Assembly (NCBI GenBank): GCA_013695115.1
Contig: JACDBD010000217.1
Location: forward strand, 1 to 5,626
Source of the DNA: Actinomycetota bacterium
GTDB taxonomy: Bacteria > Actinomycetota > Acidimicrobiia > IMCC26256 > JACDBD01
Length of the DNA stretch: 5,626 bases
Direction of reading: 5' to 3'
Part shown: in pieces, positions 4,928-5,626 of the stretch
Layout of the letters: each line of letters begins with the position of its first letter
How positions within the stretch are numbered: position 1 is the first letter of the stretch
Notes under the pieces: model-generated
Database searches by the model: none
What the model saw: only the letters and a program-made list of their open reading frames with translations
Told to the model about the DNA's origin: nothing
Program-made: the position numbers and the translations under genes

Positions 4928-5590
4928 GTGGTCGAACGACTCCTCAACACAACCGACCTGTTCGCAGCACTTCCACCCGACGTGCTCGCAACCTTGGGCG
5001 AGCACGCCGCCGTGCACAGCTACGAGCGCAATGAGTTGCTGTTCAGCCAGGGTGAGGCGTCAAACGAGCTGTTCGTGGTGCAGACCGGTCGCATCGCGAT
5101 CGCCACCAAGGCCTCCGATGGCCGCGAATCGGTGCTGGCGGTGCTCGAGGACGGTCAATTGTTCGGCGAGCTCCCGCTCTTCGACGATGCCCCCCGTAGC
5201 GCTGACGCTCGCGCACTCAGCGACTCCCAGGTCGTCGTGCTCGACTACGCGCCGGTGCGGGCGGTGCTACAGGAGCGTCCCGAGCTGCTGTGGATCGCGG
5301 TGAAGCTGCTCAGCCAGCGCCTCCGCGCCACCGACGAGGCGCTCGCTGATGCGGTGTTTTTGGACGTCCCCGCCCGCACCGCCAAGCGCCTCCTCGAGCT
5401 GGCCGGCGACGCCGACGAGTTCAAGCTGCCGGTCACCCAGGAGGAGCTGGCGGCGATGGTCGGCGCCTCGCGCGAGCGGGTGAACAAGGCGCTCGCCCTG
5501 TTCGGAAAGCTGGGCTGGCTCGAGGTCAAGGGCCGCAGCCGCTACAAGTTCGTCGACCGCCAAGCGCTCGAAGACCGGGCGAACTTGTAG
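4928..5590 (+). CDS. Crp/FNR-family transcriptional regulator (GlxR/Crp-like)
   Basis: This 220-residue protein has the full Crp plan. The N-terminal cyclic-nucleotide-binding beta-roll (about 10-115) includes LLFSQGEASNELFVVQTGRI (37-56), and the phosphate-binding cassette FGELPLFDDAPRSA at 79-92 with G80, E81, R90 and S91. This spacing matches M. tuberculosis Rv3676. A long dimerisation helix follows (about 116-140), then the conserved FLDVPARTAKRLLELA hinge. The C-terminal winged helix-turn-helix has VTQEELAAMVGASRERVNKAL at 169-189 with recognition-helix residues R182, E183 and K187. No cysteine cluster for an FeS centre is present, so a cAMP-type sensor is more likely than an FNR-type one. 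It presumably acts as a dimer controlling many genes. The start GTG 4928 has no ribosome site. It is divergent from carD, sharing a 100-base intergenic region, so it may regulate itself and carD; no clear TGTGA-N6-TCACA site is seen there. Confidence 0.93.
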   Translation: MVERLLNTTDLFAALPPDVLATLGEHAAVHSYERNELLFSQGEASNELFVVQTGRIAIATKASDGRESVLAVLEDGQLFGELPLFDDAPRSADARALSDSQVVVLDYAPVRAVLQERPELLWIAVKLLSQRLRATDEALADAVFLDVPARTAKRLLELAGDADEFKLPVTQEELAAMVGASRERVNKALALFGKLGWLEVKGRSRYKFVDRQALEDRANL

Positions 5591-5626
5591 TCAGGGGGTT
5601 GGCGCTAGGTCACTCGCAGGAACGCG

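Noticed and set aside
1..5626. CRISPR array, insertion sequence, or defence island
   Set aside because: No regularly spaced repeats, no transposase, and no terminal inverted repeats were seen; the gene content is conserved housekeeping.

Overview
The window comes from a high-GC Gram-positive bacterium of the Actinomycetota. The evidence is GC-rich codon use throughout, GTG starts on five of the genes, an RbpA/CarD-era transcription factor (a CarD very close to the mycobacterial protein), a GlxR/Crp-like regulator, and a DUF3263 plus LytR_C pair. The mixture of actinobacterial gene order with only moderate sequence similarity suggests a deep lineage such as Acidimicrobiia, but that placement is an inference.

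Layout from left to right: (1) 1-472, minus strand, the N-terminal 157 codons of a membrane-anchored LytR_C-domain protein, cut by the window edge. (2) 469-714, minus, a small DUF3263 protein that overlaps the LytR_C gene by ATGA. (3) 766-838, minus, tRNA-Thr(UGU). (4) 843-1072, minus, a broken gene that looks like a PD-(D/E)XK nuclease of the group-I-intron-associated type; its front and back ends survive in two different frames and the middle is missing. (5) 1109-4827, minus, a compact operon transcribed as carD, ispD, ispF, cysS, rlmB-like. (6) 4828-4927, a divergent promoter region. (7) 4928-5590, plus, a Crp/FNR-family regulator.

The operon joins a global RNA polymerase-binding factor (CarD) to two steps of the MEP isoprenoid pathway (IspD, IspF), cysteinyl-tRNA synthesis (CysS) and an rRNA 2'-O-methyltransferase. 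The last four genes are joined by three successive 4-base GTGA overlaps with no evident Shine-Dalgarno sequences, so translational coupling is likely. An extended -10 element and a good AGGAG ribosome site lie before carD. This gene order is the one known from Mycobacterium tuberculosis (Rv3583c-Rv3579c), and the DUF3263/LytR_C pair matches Rv0430/Rv0431.

Most of the window is therefore conserved housekeeping. I see no convincing new multi-gene system. The least ordinary item is the decayed nuclease sitting 4 bases upstream of the tRNA-Thr gene. Other points worth checking are the substituted contact residues in CarD and IspF, and the possibly leaderless crp-like transcript.
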